Positions 36,040 to 44,978 of a stretch of DNA of 64,000 bases are shown here, piece by piece. The stretch spans positions 124,001 through 188,000 of the forward strand of contig NZ_PTXN01000006.1 of assembly GCF_012726345.1 (NCBI RefSeq), in the 5' to 3' direction. The translations under genes were made by a program, and so were the position numbers. Position 1 is the first letter of the stretch. Every line of letters begins with the position of its first letter. Below the pieces are notes generated by a model, which saw only the letters and a list, made by a program, of their open reading frames with translations, searched no databases and was not told where the DNA came from. Source of the stretch: Marinomonas sp. UCMA 3892. Lineage in GTDB: Bacteria; Pseudomonadota; Gammaproteobacteria; Pseudomonadales; Marinomonadaceae.

Positions 36040-38057
36040 CCCTAGATAGATCCAAAAAACACATCAAGATCACGCTGCCAGATGGCAGCGTGCGTGAATA
36101 CCCCGCGCCAGTCAGCGTTGCTCACGTCGCGCAATCCATTGGCGCAGGTCTTGCCAAAAACACCTTGGCTGGCAAGGTCAATGGCCAGCTAGTCGACGCA
36201 TGCGATCTTATTGATCAGGATGCCACCTTAAGCATTATCACCCCAAAAGACGCAGAAGGTCTTGAGATCATCCGTCATTCTTGCGCGCATTTAATTGGCC
36301 ACGCTGTTAAGCAGCTTTACCCAACGGCCAACATGGTCATTGGTCCTGTGATAGAAGATGGCTTCTACTATGACATTGCTTTCGAGCGACCATTCACCCC
36401 AGACGACATGTCGGCCATCGAAAAACGCATGGCAGAATTAATCAAAAAAGGCTATGACGTCATCAAAAAAATCACTCCTCGTAATGAGGTCATCCGTACG
36501 TTTGAAGCCCGCGACGAAGCCTACAAACTGCGCCTGATCGAAGAGATGGGAGACGATGTCATCGAAATGGGCTTATATCACCATGAAGAATACATCGATA
36601 TGTGTCGTGGCCCACACGTACCGAATACGCGTTTCCTCAAAGCTTTCAAGTTAACCAAGCTAGCAGGGGCTTACTGGCGTGGCGACGCACAAAATGAACG
36701 GCTACAGCGTATTTATGGAACCGCTTGGGCAGACAAAAAACAATTGTCAGCTTATTTAACTCGTTTAGAAGAAGCGGAGAAACGAGACCACAGAAAATTG
36801 GGCCGCGAGTTGGATTTGTTTCATTTCCATGAAGACGCCCCTGGCGCCGTTTTTTGGCACTCTAAAGGCTGGAGGGTTCTGCAAGAACTGATAGCCTACA
36901 TGCGCTGTCGCCAAAAAGACGCAGGCTATCAAGAAGTCAACTCGCCCGACATGATGGACCGCAAGCTCTGGGAAACCTCAGGACATTGGCAAAACTATCA
37001 CGACCATATGTTTACCACGCAAACGGAAGACAATCGCTCCCTTGCCCTCAAACCGATGAACTGCCCCGGTAGTGTATTGCTGTATCGCCATGGATTGAAA
37101 AGCTTTCGGGATTTGCCCATCCGCATGGGGGAGTTTGGCAAAGTGCATCGCTATGAGCCATCTGGGTCTTTACACGGCTTGATGCGCGTTCGTCACTTCA
37201 CCCAAGACGATGCTCATATCTATTGTACGCCAGACCAAATGGAAGCCGAATGTCGCGACGTGGTGTCCTTGGTATTAGATATTTATCGCCAATTTGGTTT
37301 TAACGAGGTGCGTATCAAATTATCCACTCGCCCAGAAAATCGGATGGGCGATGACGCCACATGGGACGTGCTGGAAAACACCTTAATCGACGTATTGACG
37401 AAAATGTCTTTGGATTACCAAATCAACCCTGGGGAAGGCGCTTTCTATGGCCCTAAGCTGGAGTTTGTTTTAAGAGACGCCATCGGTCGAGATTGGCAAT
37501 GTGGCACTCTGCAAGTGGACATGAACTTACCAGAACGCTTTGATATTGACTATGTCGACATGGACGGCCAGAAAAAACAGCCTGTCATGCTACACCGCGC
37601 ACTCTTTGGCTCACTGGAACGCTTCACTGGTATTTTGATTGAACATCACGCGGGCAAACTGCCTGCTTGGCTCGCTCCCACTCAAGCCATTGTATTGGCC
37701 ATCAGCGAAGACAATAACGCGTATGCTCAAGATGTCGCTGCCTTTCTAGAAGGCGAGCATATCCGCACCGAAACGGACATTAGTAACGAGAAAATCGGCT
37801 ACAAAATCCGCAAACACACCTTACAACGCATTCCTTACTTGCTGGTGGTTGGTGCGAAAGAGCAAATGTCTGGCAGCGTCGCGATTCGTAGCCAAAGCGG
37901 TGAAGATCTTGGCACCTTGTCTTTAGAAGACGCCATCGACTTACTGCAACAAGCTACCCAAGCGCCGGATACTGCGGGTCGTTTGGCGACTCATCAAAGC
38001 CTTAAAAACAGGCTAATAGCTACTAATCACACCGATGACATAGAAGGAGCTGCATGA
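36036..38057 (+). CDS. thrS2: Threonyl-tRNA synthetase paralogue ThrS2
   Basis: A 673-residue class II synthetase. Domains are TGS (about 1-75), the editing domain (about 80-240), and the catalytic core with [19 protein letters not shown] and [20 protein letters not shown], then the anticodon-binding domain. The zinc ligands of E. coli ThrRS (Cys in MNCPG, His in DDAHIYCT, His in MLHRALFGS) are all kept, so it may not be zinc-independent. MNCPGS replaces the usual MNCPGH. Such second copies recur in COG0523/Zur clusters. The C-terminus is about 30 residues longer than usual. Confidence 0.93.
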   Translation: MTLDRSKKHIKITLPDGSVREYPAPVSVAHVAQSIGAGLAKNTLAGKVNGQLVDACDLIDQDATLSIITPKDAEGLEIIRHSCAHLIGHAVKQLYPTANMVIGPVIEDGFYYDIAFERPFTPDDMSAIEKRMAELIKKGYDVIKKITPRNEVIRTFEARDEAYKLRLIEEMGDDVIEMGLYHHEEYIDMCRGPHVPNTRFLKAFKLTKLAGAYWRGDAQNERLQRIYGTAWADKKQLSAYLTRLEEAEKRDHRKLGRELDLFHFHEDAPGAVFWHSKGWRVLQELIAYMRCRQKDAGYQEVNSPDMMDRKLWETSGHWQNYHDHMFTTQTEDNRSLALKPMNCPGSVLLYRHGLKSFRDLPIRMGEFGKVHRYEPSGSLHGLMRVRHFTQDDAHIYCTPDQMEAECRDVVSLVLDIYRQFGFNEVRIKLSTRPENRMGDDATWDVLENTLIDVLTKMSLDYQINPGEGAFYGPKLEFVLRDAIGRDWQCGTLQVDMNLPERFDIDYVDMDGQKKQPVMLHRALFGSLERFTGILIEHHAGKLPAWLAPTQAIVLAISEDNNAYAQDVAAFLEGEHIRTETDISNEKIGYKIRKHTLQRIPYLLVVGAKEQMSGSVAIRSQSGEDLGTLSLEDAIDLLQQATQAPDTAGRLATHQSLKNRLIATNHTDDIEGAA

Positions 38058-39424
38058 CCGCATCAATACTTCCTCATCACACAGATAAGCACCATGCCGA
38101 TTTACTCGTGCATGGTGGCACAGTGATCACGCCCAATGGCGAAGAACCCATTGATATTGCCTGCCTTGCAGGTCGTATCGTCGCGCTTGGCAAGCTAAAA
38201 GAGACTTGGCAAGCAGACAAATACCTTGATGCCGGCGGTTTGCATGTTTTGCCCGGCGTCATAGACAGTCAAGTGCATTTTCGTGAGCCGGGCTTAACGC
38301 ACAAAGAAACCATCGAAGCGGGCACCCGAGGCGCTGTGCTGGGCGGTGTGACCAGTGTATTTGAAATGCCTAACACCAATCCCCTTACGCTCAATGAAAA
38401 TGACTTAAACGCCAAGCTTGCCATAGCTAAGCAACAGGCATGGTGTAATTTTGCTTTTTACATGGGCGGCTCTGGCGCCAATGCCGAAAAATTGGATAAG
38501 CTGGAAAAACTTCCTGGCTGCTCTGGTGTAAAAGTTTTCATGGGCAGTTCTTTTGGTGACCTGTTAGCCGACGATGACGATATTCTGCGACGTATAGTTG
38601 CCCATGGCACCCGTCGTATGGCGGTTCATGCCGAAGACGAAGCACGTTTAAAAGCGCGCAAAAGCATCGTCGAGACCAGTAATAAAATCACCGATCACCC
38701 TGTCTGGCGAGACCCAGAAAGTGCCCTTATGGCCACCAAACGCATCGTCAAAATCGCCAGCGAAGCAAACCGTCGTTTACATGTGCTGCATGTTTCTACT
38801 AAAGAGGAAATGGCCTTTTTGGCTCAGCACAAACACAGAGTCACGGTCGAAGTCACGCCTCACCACCTAACCATGAGCGCACCAGAATGTTACGAGCGTT
38901 TAGGCAGCCTAGCGCAAATGAACCCACCCGTTCGAGAACAAGTGCATCAAGATGCGCTTTGGCAAGCCATTCAAGAGGGAGTAGTGGATGTGATTGGCAG
39001 TGATCATGCACCGCACACCCTAGAAGAAAAAGCGCAACCTTACCCACAATCGCCAAGCGGCATGACAGGCGTTCAAACCTTACTTCCTCTGATGTTGGAT
39101 CATGTTAATGCAGGTCGCTTAAGCCTATCGCGCTTAGTGGACCTCACCAGCGCTGGCCCCGCTAGGATTTTTGGCATAGAAGGAAAAGGACGGATCGCCC
39201 TAGGTTACGATGCAGACTTAACCCTCGTTGACCTTAACGCCAAACGGGAAATCCATAATGATTGGGTCGCCAGCGTCAGTGGTTGGACACCTTATCACGG
39301 CAAAACCATCACTGGCTGGCCCATTCACACCGTAGTGAATGGGCTGCTTGTCGTCGAAAATGAAACCTTGGTGGGCACGCCCAACGGGAAAATGATTCGA
39401 TTTCTGGATACCGAACTTATCTAA
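38054..39424 (+). CDS. pyrC2: Dihydroorotase paralogue PyrC2
   Basis: A 456-residue cyclic amidohydrolase. The HxH motif reads [16 protein letters not shown], so the first His is Gln, as in some Bacteroidetes-like dihydroorotases. Other ligands remain: the Lys in GVKVFMGSS, His in MAVHAEDE, His in VLHVST and the Asp in GSDHAPHT. It would close or open dihydroorotate in pyrimidine synthesis, and Zur-linked copies are thought to keep activity under zinc shortage. It converges on dctM with a 31-bp gap. Confidence 0.88.
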   Translation: MTASILPHHTDKHHADLLVHGGTVITPNGEEPIDIACLAGRIVALGKLKETWQADKYLDAGGLHVLPGVIDSQVHFREPGLTHKETIEAGTRGAVLGGVTSVFEMPNTNPLTLNENDLNAKLAIAKQQAWCNFAFYMGGSGANAEKLDKLEKLPGCSGVKVFMGSSFGDLLADDDDILRRIVAHGTRRMAVHAEDEARLKARKSIVETSNKITDHPVWRDPESALMATKRIVKIASEANRRLHVLHVSTKEEMAFLAQHKHRVTVEVTPHHLTMSAPECYERLGSLAQMNPPVREQVHQDALWQAIQEGVVDVIGSDHAPHTLEEKAQPYPQSPSGMTGVQTLLPLMLDHVNAGRLSLSRLVDLTSAGPARIFGIEGKGRIALGYDADLTLVDLNAKREIHNDWVASVSGWTPYHGKTITGWPIHTVVNGLLVVENETLVGTPNGKMIRFLDTELI

Positions 39425-39530
39425 ACCCCAAAGCTATTCATCCAAAGCTATTCATTCAAAGTCCAAAGAGTGTTGGCAAGTACAAGGTGATGACAGGCAC
39501 GTAAGAGATCAGCGCGAGTAAGCTGAAAAG
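39407..39530. repeat. Right copy of the 124-bp direct repeat (intact pyrC2-dctM junction)
   Basis: Covers the last codons of pyrC2, two 14-bp tandem units (39430-39443 and 39444-39457) and the last about 24 codons of dctM. It matches 32125-32248 without gaps. Confidence 0.9.
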
Positions 39531-40754
39531 CACGAAGTAGAAAGGCGCGAGCGCGACAATGACTTTTTCGACTTTTACCTTGGCAACGGTAGCCCCGACG
39601 AATAAGCCGGTACCGACAGGCGGAGTGATGGTGCCGATGGCAAGGTTGAACACCATGACGACGCCGAAGTGCACAGGATCGTAGCCAACCTTCATGGCAA
39701 TCGGCAGCAAAATCGGCGTGAAGATCAAAATTGCCGGCCCAATGTCCATAAAGCAGCCGACAATCAACAATAAAATATTGATGATCAACATGACCATAAT
39801 CGGGTCGTTGGAGATCCCAAGAATCAAGGCGGAGATTGCTGCTGGAATGCCAGTAAAGGCCATGGCGAAAGACAAGGTGGCCGATGCCGCTAAGAGCAAC
39901 ATGATGGTGCCGGTAATGTGCGATGTCTCAATAAGAAACTTAGGCAGCGCGCGAAGTGGTGTGGTTTTGTGGATGAAGAACGCCAAGATCATGGTGTAAA
40001 TCACCGCAATGCCAGACGCTTCTACCGGTGTTACTACGCCCATAACAATGCCGCCAATGATAAAGACGATTAAGAACAAGCTAGGAATCGCGTCGAGGGT
40101 TATCTTAATGGCTTCTTTAAAGGGTACTCGATCTGACAATGGGTACTTGCGCTTTTTGGCAATAATAACGGTGACTAGCACCAAGCCCAACGCCCAAATA
40201 ACACCTGCTACAGCGCCGCCTAAAAACAAGGCTGCGACAGACGTACCACCGGAAATTAATGAGTAAATGATAAAGGCTGTGGTGGGTGGCACCAACATGC
40301 CTGTTGGGGCAGAGGCAATGTTAACCGCAGCAGCAAAAGCTCGGTCATAACCTTCTTTGGCTTGAATCGGTACCATCACGCTACCAATGGAGGTTGATGC
40401 GGCAATGGCTGAACCTGAAATACAGCCAAATAACACGTTACCTGCGATGTTGGTTTGCGCTAAGGAACCAGGAATGCGCCCCGCGAGCAGTTTGGCGAAA
40501 TTCACTAAACGAATAGCAATACCGCCGGAGTTCATGATGACGCCAGAAAGAATAAAAAACGGTACGGCTAACAGAGAGAAACTGTCTAAGCTGGCGACCA
40601 TTTTTTGTGCCGAGGTGAAAAGTGCCATATCCACTGGCACCATCATGGTGACGGCAGCCAAAGAAGAGGCAACTAAGGCAATCGCCAGCGGCAAGCCTAA
40701 CAGCGACAGGATAGAAAACGTAATAATGAGTACAAGGCTCGCTTCACCTGCCAT
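39456..40754 (-). CDS. dctM: TRAP transporter large permease DctM
   Basis: A 432-residue protein of about 12 membrane helices, the main transport subunit of a tripartite ATP-independent (TRAP) symporter driven by sodium or protons. Family motifs are FSLLAVPFFILSGVIMN, the repeat GSAIAASTSIGSVMVP and IGTITPPVGTGLFVG. It ends the dctPQM operon, 2 bp after dctQ. Confidence 0.95.
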   Translation of the reverse strand: MAGEASLVLIITFSILSLLGLPLAIALVASSLAAVTMMVPVDMALFTSAQKMVASLDSFSLLAVPFFILSGVIMNSGGIAIRLVNFAKLLAGRIPGSLAQTNIAGNVLFGCISGSAIAASTSIGSVMVPIQAKEGYDRAFAAAVNIASAPTGMLVPPTTAFIIYSLISGGTSVAALFLGGAVAGVIWALGLVLVTVIIAKKRKYPLSDRVPFKEAIKITLDAIPSLFLIVFIIGGIVMGVVTPVEASGIAVIYTMILAFFIHKTTPLRALPKFLIETSHITGTIMLLLAASATLSFAMAFTGIPAAISALILGISNDPIMVMLIINILLLIVGCFMDIGPAILIFTPILLPIAMKVGYDPVHFGVVMVFNLAIGTITPPVGTGLFVGATVAKVKVEKVIVALAPFYFVLFSLLALISYVPVITLYLPTLFGL

Positions 40755-40756
40755 GT

Positions 40757-41275
40757 TTATTCTCCCATGCTTAGTGATTGATCAACATCTGAATCCGACT
40801 GATTTGTGGTCGGCTCTTTTAATACATCAATCAAATTTAAAATGGCGTACAGAATCAGCAATCCACCACAGACAGGCAATGCGGCATAAAAGCTCGACAT
40901 TGGCATTTGTAACACCGCAGTGAGTTGTTTAGAGGCAATCTGCATGCTGTGCAAACCTCCTAAAATCAGCACATAAATACTGAAAATAATAAAACTGACA
41001 GGAACCAACAGCTTAAGAAATTTGCGGAACCTACCGCGCGAAAGATCGCGCAGTAGGTCGATAGCCATGTGAGAATTACGGCCTGCAGAATAAGCGGCTC
41101 CTAATAGAGACAACCAGACCAGTCCTAAACGTAACAGCTCTTCGGTAAAGGTCGAAGGGTCGTTAAATACATAGCGGCTGATCACCTGCCAGCTGAGTAT
41201 TACAACCATGCTGAGGAGTAAGAGTGAACAAGTTGTCCCTAGACAGATGTCTAGGAAACGTCTTATTTTTGGCAT
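40757..41275 (-). CDS. dctQ: TRAP transporter small permease DctQ
   Basis: A 172-residue four-helix membrane protein, the small subunit of the TRAP system. The family segment TFTEELLRLGLVWLSLLGAA is followed by SHMAIDLLRDL. Its start overlaps the dctP stop by one base (TAATG), a sign of translational coupling. Confidence 0.93.
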   Translation of the reverse strand: MPKIRRFLDICLGTTCSLLLLSMVVILSWQVISRYVFNDPSTFTEELLRLGLVWLSLLGAAYSAGRNSHMAIDLLRDLSRGRFRKFLKLLVPVSFIIFSIYVLILGGLHSMQIASKQLTAVLQMPMSSFYAALPVCGGLLILYAILNLIDVLKEPTTNQSDSDVDQSLSMGE

Positions 41276-42261
41276 TATTTTGACTCCGCTTGCTGGCGGA
41301 TTGCCTGATAAACCTTATATTTTGCTGGCTCCGATTTTAGCTCGTCATACATTGGCTGTACGGCTGCTTGGAACTCGGCCACATCTGGGTAATAGAAGGT
41401 TACACCGAATTGTTTTTCACTCATGGCTTTGGCGTCGTTAACGGCTTTTGTCCATGCTTGCTTTTGAAACTCAGTGGATTCTTTTGCCGCTTCTTGAACC
41501 GCTTGACGTTGATCCGGTGTTAAACGATCCATGGTTGCTTTCGAGATCAACACAATGTCTGGCACACGAGAATGCACATCATAAGAATAGTGTTTTGCAA
41601 CTTCGGCATGACGAGCAATGGTCAAGGCAAACTCGTTGTTTTCCGCGCCATCTAATACGCCTTGCTGAATAGACGAATACACATCAGCTTGTCCCATGGC
41701 GATAGGCGAACCACCGAGCATTTTGACCATCTTGATAGAGGTTGGGCTTTGCATGACGCGGATTTTGAGGCCTTTTAGATCGTTCACATTACGGATGACT
41801 TTTTCTGAGGTATAGAAGCTACGAGCGCCGCTATCATAATACGTTAGACCCAAAATACCTTCGCCTTTTGACGATTCATAGATCGGTGTGGTGATTTTAG
41901 GATTATCCATGACATTATAAAAATGTTCTTGGCTATCAAACAGATAAGGCATCGAGAAGACGCCATAAACAGGGGCAAAGCTTTCCATTAGGCCGCCACT
42001 GACTTTGGTCATATCTAACAAACCAGCTTGAAGTAGCTCGACCATTTCCCGTTCGCCGCCTAATTGGCTATCAGGGAAAAAAGTCACAGTGACATCGCCT
42101 TTGGTTTTCTGATCAACTAATTCAGCAAACTTTTTCATTGCTTCTACCGTTGGCGTGGCATTACTGGCGTAGCCAAAACGCAAGTTTTCCGCATAAGCAG
42201 ACGCGGATGCGAGTCCTAAGCTGATTAGGGTAAGTGCGGTGGTAAATAGTTTGGTTTTCAT
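41275..42261 (-). CDS. dctP: TRAP substrate-binding protein DctP
   Basis: A 328-residue periplasmic protein with a signal peptide (MKTKLFTTALTLISLGLASA, cleaved near AYA-EN). The family regions LKGLKIRVMQSPTSIKMVKM and YSSIQQGVLDGAENN carry the Arg and Asn that bind an acidic substrate. Lying next to a GH105 hydrolase gene and the rhamnose genes, it may bind an uronate-rhamnose disaccharide, but this is inference. Confidence 0.93.
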   Translation of the reverse strand: MKTKLFTTALTLISLGLASASAYAENLRFGYASNATPTVEAMKKFAELVDQKTKGDVTVTFFPDSQLGGEREMVELLQAGLLDMTKVSGGLMESFAPVYGVFSMPYLFDSQEHFYNVMDNPKITTPIYESSKGEGILGLTYYDSGARSFYTSEKVIRNVNDLKGLKIRVMQSPTSIKMVKMLGGSPIAMGQADVYSSIQQGVLDGAENNEFALTIARHAEVAKHYSYDVHSRVPDIVLISKATMDRLTPDQRQAVQEAAKESTEFQKQAWTKAVNDAKAMSEKQFGVTFYYPDVAEFQAAVQPMYDELKSEPAKYKVYQAIRQQAESK

Positions 42262-42326
42262 TCTCTTATCCTTTTTATGTTTATTGTTGATCTAAGAAAT
42301 TGATTGCTAGTGTGTTTATAAACTAG

Positions 42327-43445
42327 CTAAATATAGCGACGTAAATATTCGCTAAGACATAAAATCGCCATCGCTTGTCCATAAGGCATGGAGGTGATTT
42401 TGATGTTTTTGTAATACTCTAAATCTTCACCCATGGCGGTACCAAAAGAGGTGTTTTGCAGTTCGCCTTGCGCGTCAATGTTGCTATAGACCGCTTTGAT
42501 GGCTTTTTCCGCAACAGGTAAGTAGTCACTAGAGAGATAGCGTTTGCGAACGGCTTTTAAGATGCCGTAAGCAAATCCTGCCGATGCTGAAGCTTCTAAA
42601 TAGGTGCTGCTGTCATCCAATAAGGTGTGCCAAAGGCCATCGCTATGTTGTAGTTCGCTCAGGGCTTTCACTTGGCGTTCTAAAGTAGACAATAAGAAAC
42701 GGCGAATCGGATCGTTTTCAGCCAAATCCAATAATTCGATGAATTCTGGAATAACGATAGTGATCCAGCTATTGCCGCGAGCCCATAAAGCGTCGGCAAA
42801 GTTGTGGTTGCCTTCGAACGTCCAGCCGTGGAACCATAGGCCGCTTTTTGAATCCATTAGATATTGAATGTGAGTCAAAAATTGGTATTTTGCTTCTTCC
42901 ACGTAATCCGGTTTGTTGAGCAATTTACCGATTTTAGCGAGTGGTAAAACACTCATCATTAAGGTGTCGTCCCACATTTGGTTGTGGTTAACGCTGTTAT
43001 AAACAATGTGCTGAAGGCCGCCTTCTTGTACGCGCGGCATTTCGTACATGACCCATTCTGCCCATTCTTCCAGATAAGGAACCCAAGACTCTTTTGGCGT
43101 ACGTTCATGCAAACAAGCCAGTGTTAAAAAAGGTGCAACCGTGTTGATGTTTTTAGTTGGCGTGCCTTCACTAAGGCGCTGATCGAACCAATCGTGAATA
43201 ATTTTTAGTGTGTCTGGGTTGTTGGTGAGCTGCCAATATTTGAACAAGCCATATAAGCCAATGCCATGAGTCCATTCCCAGCCTGCCCAGCCTTTGGTGT
43301 CGATCACTCGACCGTCTTCAAGACGTAGCAGAAAGTCACCAGTAGTATCTTCAATGTTGATGAGGTTTTGAGTTAAAAGATCGATTGCCTCGACGACTTG
43401 ATCGCGTGAAACAACATGCTTCTTTTCTCTTAGTAATTCATGCAT
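42327..43445 (-). CDS. GH105 unsaturated rhamnogalacturonyl or glucuronyl hydrolase
   Basis: A 372-residue alpha/alpha-barrel glycoside hydrolase with no signal peptide, so it works in the cytoplasm. I chose the start giving MHELLREKKHVVSRDQVVEA, preceded by AAGGGA. Family motifs are WTHGIGLYGLFKY, the Asp region QMWDDTLMMSVLP, and ALWARGNSWITIVIPEF. It removes unsaturated uronic acid from oligosaccharides made by lyases on rhamnogalacturonan I or ulvan, releasing rhamnose for the neighbouring pathway. It is upstream of the rest of dctPQM on the same strand. Confidence 0.9.
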   Translation of the reverse strand: MHELLREKKHVVSRDQVVEAIDLLTQNLINIEDTTGDFLLRLEDGRVIDTKGWAGWEWTHGIGLYGLFKYWQLTNNPDTLKIIHDWFDQRLSEGTPTKNINTVAPFLTLACLHERTPKESWVPYLEEWAEWVMYEMPRVQEGGLQHIVYNSVNHNQMWDDTLMMSVLPLAKIGKLLNKPDYVEEAKYQFLTHIQYLMDSKSGLWFHGWTFEGNHNFADALWARGNSWITIVIPEFIELLDLAENDPIRRFLLSTLERQVKALSELQHSDGLWHTLLDDSSTYLEASASAGFAYGILKAVRKRYLSSDYLPVAEKAIKAVYSNIDAQGELQNTSFGTAMGEDLEYYKNIKITSMPYGQAMAILCLSEYLRRYI

Positions 43446-43586
43446 TGCTAATCCCTTTTTATTTTTGGGTCTTGTAATGGTTAGACTCAATATAGGTCAC
43501 AAAATATCAACTTGAAACGAATGATTGTATTTTGTTATACATTCAATCATTTAAAATAAAATAGCGTTTCTAAAATGAAATTAATC

Positions 43587-43624
43587 AAAAAAATATAGCC
43601 TCATTTGAAAGCTATATTTTTTAA
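43587..43624 (-). terminator. Terminator after rhaI
   Basis: The stem aaaaatatagc/gctatattttt with an 11-nt loop, read on the minus strand, follows rhaI and separates it from the GH105-dctPQM unit, which then needs its own promoter. Confidence 0.75.
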
Positions 43625-43649
43625 TCGTTCGCTTTTTTTATCTGTTTTA

Positions 43650-44942
43650 CTACACGATCCCTGAGCCAGTTTTATTCGGATCTGCTGGACGAGCCTTAGC
43701 GACGGCAGCACGGTAGCCACTCGCTCGATAACAGCTAACAGGGTCGATGGCACCACCTGCCTGTAAACGGGCCATTTGTAAGATCGGCTCAACGTCTAAG
43801 TTGTAAGCTTGTTTCAAGCTGGCCTGTGCCATCATTGGGTCGTTTGCTTCTTGGTATTGAGTTAAGGCTTCGCGATCCACTAATAAGCTTTTCACGAAGG
43901 CACGTTGCACTTCCGCCGCACTGTACATTAAGCTTTCCACAGGATCTGTCACATTGTGTGATTGATCCAACATATAGAAGGGGCTGTAAGACGGATCTTG
44001 CGCACGAATGTCGGTTAATTCGTTGAAGATCAAGAACAGTTGGTAAGGATTGATAGAACCGCTGTCCAAATCATCATCACCGTATTTGCTGTCGTTGAAA
44101 TGGAACCCGCCAAGCTTGCCGAATTGCGCAAGACGGCTAACGATCATTTCAATATTGACGTTCGGTGCATGGTGGCCCAAATCTACCAGAGACAAACAAC
44201 GCTCGCCGGTTTCTTTCGCGGCAAGGTAGCTGCTGCCCCAATCCTGAATCACGGTCGAGTAGAATGCAGGCTCAAAAATTTTATGTTCCAACAGCATGTT
44301 CCAGTCGTCTGGCAGGCTGTTATAGACCTCTTTGATACTTTCTAAATAATGCGTGAAGCTGTTTTTAAAGTGTTGTTGGCCGGGGAAGTTGGAGCCATCG
44401 CCCACCCAAACTGTCAGAGCTTTAGAGCCGAGCTTTTGACCTAATTCCACCACATCGATGTTGTGAGCAATAGCCTGTTCACGCACGGCTTTGTTGGTGT
44501 GCGTCAAACTGCCGAACTTATACGACTCATCCTGACCAATTTGATCTTGGAAAGTGTTGGAGTTCATGGCATCAAAATGCAAACCGTATTGTTCTGCGTA
44601 CTGACGAAGTTCCTTTGGGTCTTTTGGTCTGTCCCAAGGAATATGCAGGGATACCGCAGGCGTGGCTTGCGATAGCAGTTGAATTACCGAGCAGTCGTCG
44701 AGCTTTTCGAAGATATTGCGCGGTTCACCTTTGCCTGGAAAACGGGCGAAACGCGTGCCGCCAGTGCCAACACCCCAAGAAGGTACGGCAACGGTAAATT
44801 GCTTAGCTTGTTGCAGAATAGTATCGATTTTCACGCCGGAGCGATCCAGCTTTTCCGCCAGCGCGTTGTAATCACTTGTGACGGCGGCTTCCTGCTTGGC
44901 GTTGTGTTCTTGCAGCAAGTTTTGATCAATTAATTGTTTCAT
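43650..44942 (-). CDS. rhaI: L-rhamnose isomerase RhaI (Pseudomonas stutzeri type)
   Basis: A 430-residue TIM-barrel isomerase of the broad-specificity RhaI type, distinct from enterobacterial RhaA. Recognisable parts are VPSWGVGTGGTRFARFPG, HIPWDRPKDPKELR and the metal ligands in LLEHKIFEPAFYST and VDLGHHAPNVNIEMI. It converts L-rhamnose to L-rhamnulose. AAGGA lies before the start. It is the second gene of rhaD-rhaI. Confidence 0.93.
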   Translation of the reverse strand: MKQLIDQNLLQEHNAKQEAAVTSDYNALAEKLDRSGVKIDTILQQAKQFTVAVPSWGVGTGGTRFARFPGKGEPRNIFEKLDDCSVIQLLSQATPAVSLHIPWDRPKDPKELRQYAEQYGLHFDAMNSNTFQDQIGQDESYKFGSLTHTNKAVREQAIAHNIDVVELGQKLGSKALTVWVGDGSNFPGQQHFKNSFTHYLESIKEVYNSLPDDWNMLLEHKIFEPAFYSTVIQDWGSSYLAAKETGERCLSLVDLGHHAPNVNIEMIVSRLAQFGKLGGFHFNDSKYGDDDLDSGSINPYQLFLIFNELTDIRAQDPSYSPFYMLDQSHNVTDPVESLMYSAAEVQRAFVKSLLVDREALTQYQEANDPMMAQASLKQAYNLDVEPILQMARLQAGGAIDPVSCYRASGYRAAVAKARPADPNKTGSGIV

Positions 44943-44978
44943 GATGATTCCTTTTTATTGTTCTTTTTTGTCTAGGCT

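Noticed and set aside
40387..40923. 178-codon frame opposite dctM and dctQ
   Set aside because: Antisense to two clear membrane protein genes, composition unlike a real protein.
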